A stretch of 64,000 nt of DNA. It comes from Siphonodentalium dalli (Eukaryota; Mollusca; Scaphopoda; Gadilida; Siphonodentaliidae). The DNA is taken from NCBI GenBank assembly GCA_032622095.1, contig CP136065.1:63967094-64031093 (forward strand). The letters are read 5' to 3'. This document shows, piece after piece, positions 61,090 to 64,000 of the stretch. Below the pieces are notes generated by a model. It was given only the letters and a program-made list of their open reading frames with translations, made no database searches and was not told where the DNA came from. Position numbers and translations under genes: made by a program. Numbering within the stretch: position 1 is the first letter of the stretch; the number at the start of each line of letters is the position of its first letter.

Positions 61090-63606
61090 TAATTGTCTCC
61101 ATGGTAAGCACAGATTACTATTTTCTTGATGATACGTATGTATCCCGCAAAGAAGATCACATCGAGCGCAAGGCAATTATTATACACACTGAGGAATATA
61201 AAGCGCAAGATTTCTGATTCGCCCACAATTAATTTATATGCATAATTGTAACCTCGCCTATGACTTTGGCGTACCAACAAGACATTATTCTACCAACCCC
61301 AGCCAACCCAAGTACTAAACACATCGGCTTCCGGATTAGCAATTCCTTTGATTTTTTTTCTGTATTATGCACCGCACGCATGCACCAACACATTACGGCG
61401 GTTGTCCTTATTGATTTTGAATACGTATTACATCACTCCATTGTGTCATATATACACTGTCGCTGTGTTAATCAATACAGTCATTTGTAATGAACAATTA
61501 GAACACAAACAAAAGTCACTGGTTTTGGTATAGCCTCGTGATTCCTGTTCTGCTATAGTGACAAATGGGTTGGTGTATTTACTCATTAAGCTACCATTCA
61601 AGCTAAACCCAGTCATACATAATGTGGGATAATGTAATTCCTGGACCCTGCTCTACGCAGAGGCCAAATTCTACCAGAACGCACAAGTCCTACTTCTTTG
61701 TCTGACTCTGGAACCGGCTGTATACTAGTTTTAAACAGATCACCCAAAATCAAAGTTCCTATTTGCTTTGGTACGAATTCCCTCACTAAAAACTGATTGT
61801 CAGAACGCTGATTTAGAACGGCAGTCTTGTAATGTTGACGATTTTCGCATGCTACTCAGCAACATGGTAGCCAATTAGAACTACATGCGTTTGAATCGAC
61901 TGATGCTTGTCATGTGTGGTGTTGTCCAAGCGCGTTTATACATTTGTGTAACAAAATAACAATCGGTGAACCAAACCACACCATTGCGCGAAATAGTTCT
62001 TTGGTTCTAGTGGGGATTTCCAGATTTACGGTAGGAAATTACACAAGCTTTGTTCGATATTTCGTTTGCTTGATAAGCGCAACATGTGGTTCTGTTCGCT
62101 AAGTAAATAAATTAGTATCACGAAAGTCCACATAATGTGGGTAAAATATCGCCGGTGTCAGTGGTCTTATCGAGTCATCAAAGGCGATAAACCCTGCACC
62201 GATAGCAATCAAGGGCAATGGACACAACTCCCAGAAAAACGTCACTTTTTATAGTCAGAGTTATATTACATGTATATATAGAGGATCTCCAACTCGTTAT
62301 GTTGGGATATAAGATTTTATGAAACGATCCAGTTTGATAAATTTGATTGACAACGAGTCGCAGATGACTTGTGAATCAAGCTTACCAAACGAGTTTCATA
62401 AACGAGTTGAAGATCTTGTATATCACATGAAAAAACTAGAGCTTCATCACTTTTTAACAAATCAAAGCTGAAATTTCATGTAAAATGCATACATGCACGG
62501 CGTTGGCTCAGACCCTTCACAACCGTATACGACAGTATTGCACGTTCTGCATTGCGACGAAACATATAGTCCCCCAATTTGCCTCTTTATTTTGTGCCTT
62601 TTCGTTAATGCAACTAAGTTGGACAACAATTGAACTTTAATGAACAAAGCAATCATTTTGCAATGTCTTGTATTGGTGTCAAGCGCGGCTTTTCTAAATA
62701 GTATTAATCCGCGCGGTACGATGCCAACTATCCCGAGAAACAGGCGGCGATTACACACTAGTGAGAGATAAGAAATATCCAATGTCTATCTCTTCTATTA
62801 ATTTTTGCTATATATTTGGGGTGTAAAATAATAGTTATGAGTCAGCGAAACCAGTTAACTTGAGCTGTCACTAGGAAATGCATTTTTATATGAATAATTT
62901 TCTATGACCTGGACAGTTTATGTGGCTATTTTTAGAACATATTTACACTTGCTTGAAATCGTATTTTTTTGAAACATTTAATGTGAAATATTTGTAACAC
63001 CAGACGTTTCTTGTGTGTTTGTTTGGAAACAGCAGTACTACGATCCCTTCAAAAGATATGTTGTTGTTGTAGAAAGTGGTATTAGTAACACATTATATAG
63101 ACCATTTTAAGAACAATTTTGGAGAGGAAGATGGTGGCCAGCTGCCCTGGCACCCCGACTCTATCCCTCCCCACAACCGGTATACATGAACACCACCTCG
63201 ATATTGATTACAATTAGATACAGCGCGATGACCACGCACAATGCCAAATACATTTGATCACGGGCAGAGAGATAAACCTATACAATTTGCCGATGTGTAC
63301 ACTCTAAATCGAAAGTGTTAAATTTAACCCGACCATCGTGTTGAAGTCCATCTTTACCAAATTGTTGAAATAACTCGACAGAATGTGTTACTCGATGTTA
63401 CATGTATGTACATTTGCAAAATTTACCATAACCTTCTACATGCCTCGCCTTATTTAATGACGTGCGTCGTGTCTCATTGACAACTAACAAGCGCACTGTG
63501 GAATGTTGCACGGACTTTGTTTGGAAACAGAACATAGCTGTCTGACTATTGGGTGATATTTTCTCGCCTCGGACACATATAATTATAGTTTGTGATGCTT
63601 GAGGGT
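61090..63606. other. No gene recognised
   Basis: Open frames at 61260-61533, 61914-62102 (plus) and 62462-62782 (minus) lack recognisable motifs or splice-consistent Sar1 content. A weak inverted pair (CAACTCGTT..AACGAGTTGAAG) spans 62291-62412. If gene 2 continues here, it is intron. Confidence 0.4.
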
Positions 63607-63830
63607 TTTTTAAAGATGCCGTGTCCGATTTGACACCATAATATGTAACTTTTTCCACCCGGCGCGCCGGACCCATGAGCCCATTAATAAAAGTTTTGAT
63701 GGCCATATATCGACTTTCAACAGAGGAAGAATTTATAAGTTTTGAATATTGTGCCAGCCCAGCTAAAATTCCAACGAACCTCTTATAAAGAGCGGTCATG
63801 CTTCTGGTGCCAACAATCAGTAGATAATAA
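63607..63830. repeat. Interspersed repeat, second copy
   Basis: TTTAAAGATGCCGTGTCCGA, CCCATGAGCCCATTAATAAA, GTTTTGATGGCCATATATCG and the tail CCTCTTATAAAGAGCGGTCATG. It explains the minus-strand open frame across 63398-63799, which shows no other coding evidence. Confidence 0.55.
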
Positions 63831-63867
63831 AGACCGTTCTAAATTATGAGCTTTAACTATACCCCAT

Positions 63868-64000
63868 CCCAAAAGATGGGGGTATACTAGATTACATGCG
63901 TCCGTATGTCGGTCTATCCGTCCTGCTATAGCTGTCCGTCCGTCCGCTCATATCTCAACCATGGGTAGTCGGTTCTCAATGAAAATTGGTCTGCCGGATT
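63868..64000. repeat. Start of another modular repeat, cut by window end
   Basis: A hairpin (TATACCCCATC...GATGGGGGTATA) is followed by GTCCG-rich sequence and CATATCTCAACCATGGG. This head is typical of the modular repeats seen elsewhere in the window. The rest lies beyond 64000. Confidence 0.55.

Noticed and set aside
63398-63799. 133-codon minus-strand open frame
   Set aside because: Half of it overlaps an interspersed repeat also present beside gene 2 exon 3, and there are no recognisable motifs.

Overview
This is eukaryotic nuclear DNA from an animal, AT-rich and dominated by repeats. The only protein-coding sequence I can defend is two SAR1-family small GTPase genes, both on the + strand, recognised from short exons with canonical splice sites. 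Abundant acatgta-type words and several long interspersed repeats built of roughly 150-175 bp modules around 'gagttatg(g)cccctttt' suggest a marine invertebrate. A mollusc (bivalve-like) or other lophotrochozoan is my best guess, from recalled repeat style rather than a diagnostic gene.

Layout. 1-2.93 kb: a hAT-like transposon (101-2921, 8-bp target duplication) that contains a second hAT-like transposon (222-1151, its own 8-bp duplication) and a modular repeat. 6.3-12.56 kb: the last four coding exons of SAR1 gene 1; its first exons lie upstream of the window. 12.6-18.8 kb: 3' flank packed with near-perfect palindromic MITEs. 18.77-40.37 kb: a 21.6 kb head-to-tail tandem array of about 1.74 kb units, arranged in part as a duplicated three-unit higher-order repeat. 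One unit carries a clean PIF/Harbinger-like insertion. 40.4-45.4 kb: more dispersed repeats. 45.48-57.17 kb: the first four coding exons of SAR1 gene 2, a divergent paralogue; its last exons are not found before the window end. 57.2-64 kb: a broken duplicate of exon 4, MITEs, a copy of the gene 1 3' flank, a 21-bp minisatellite and mostly unrecognised sequence.

The two genes share exon lengths (66 and 104 nt) and intron phases, so they arose by gene duplication. Gene 1 encodes a typical Sar1, the GTPase that starts COPII coat assembly at the endoplasmic reticulum. Gene 2 keeps the nucleotide-binding motifs but is divergent around switch I and the interswitch. Its exon 4 has been copied at least twice into its own introns, and both copies are now broken.

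No bacterial-type operon, CRISPR array, rRNA or convincing functional tRNA was seen. The most unusual structure is the tandem array: its standard units differ in length only by a poly-C tract, its unit is a mosaic of transposon fragments, and its internal variants record the order of amplification, deletion and transposon insertion.
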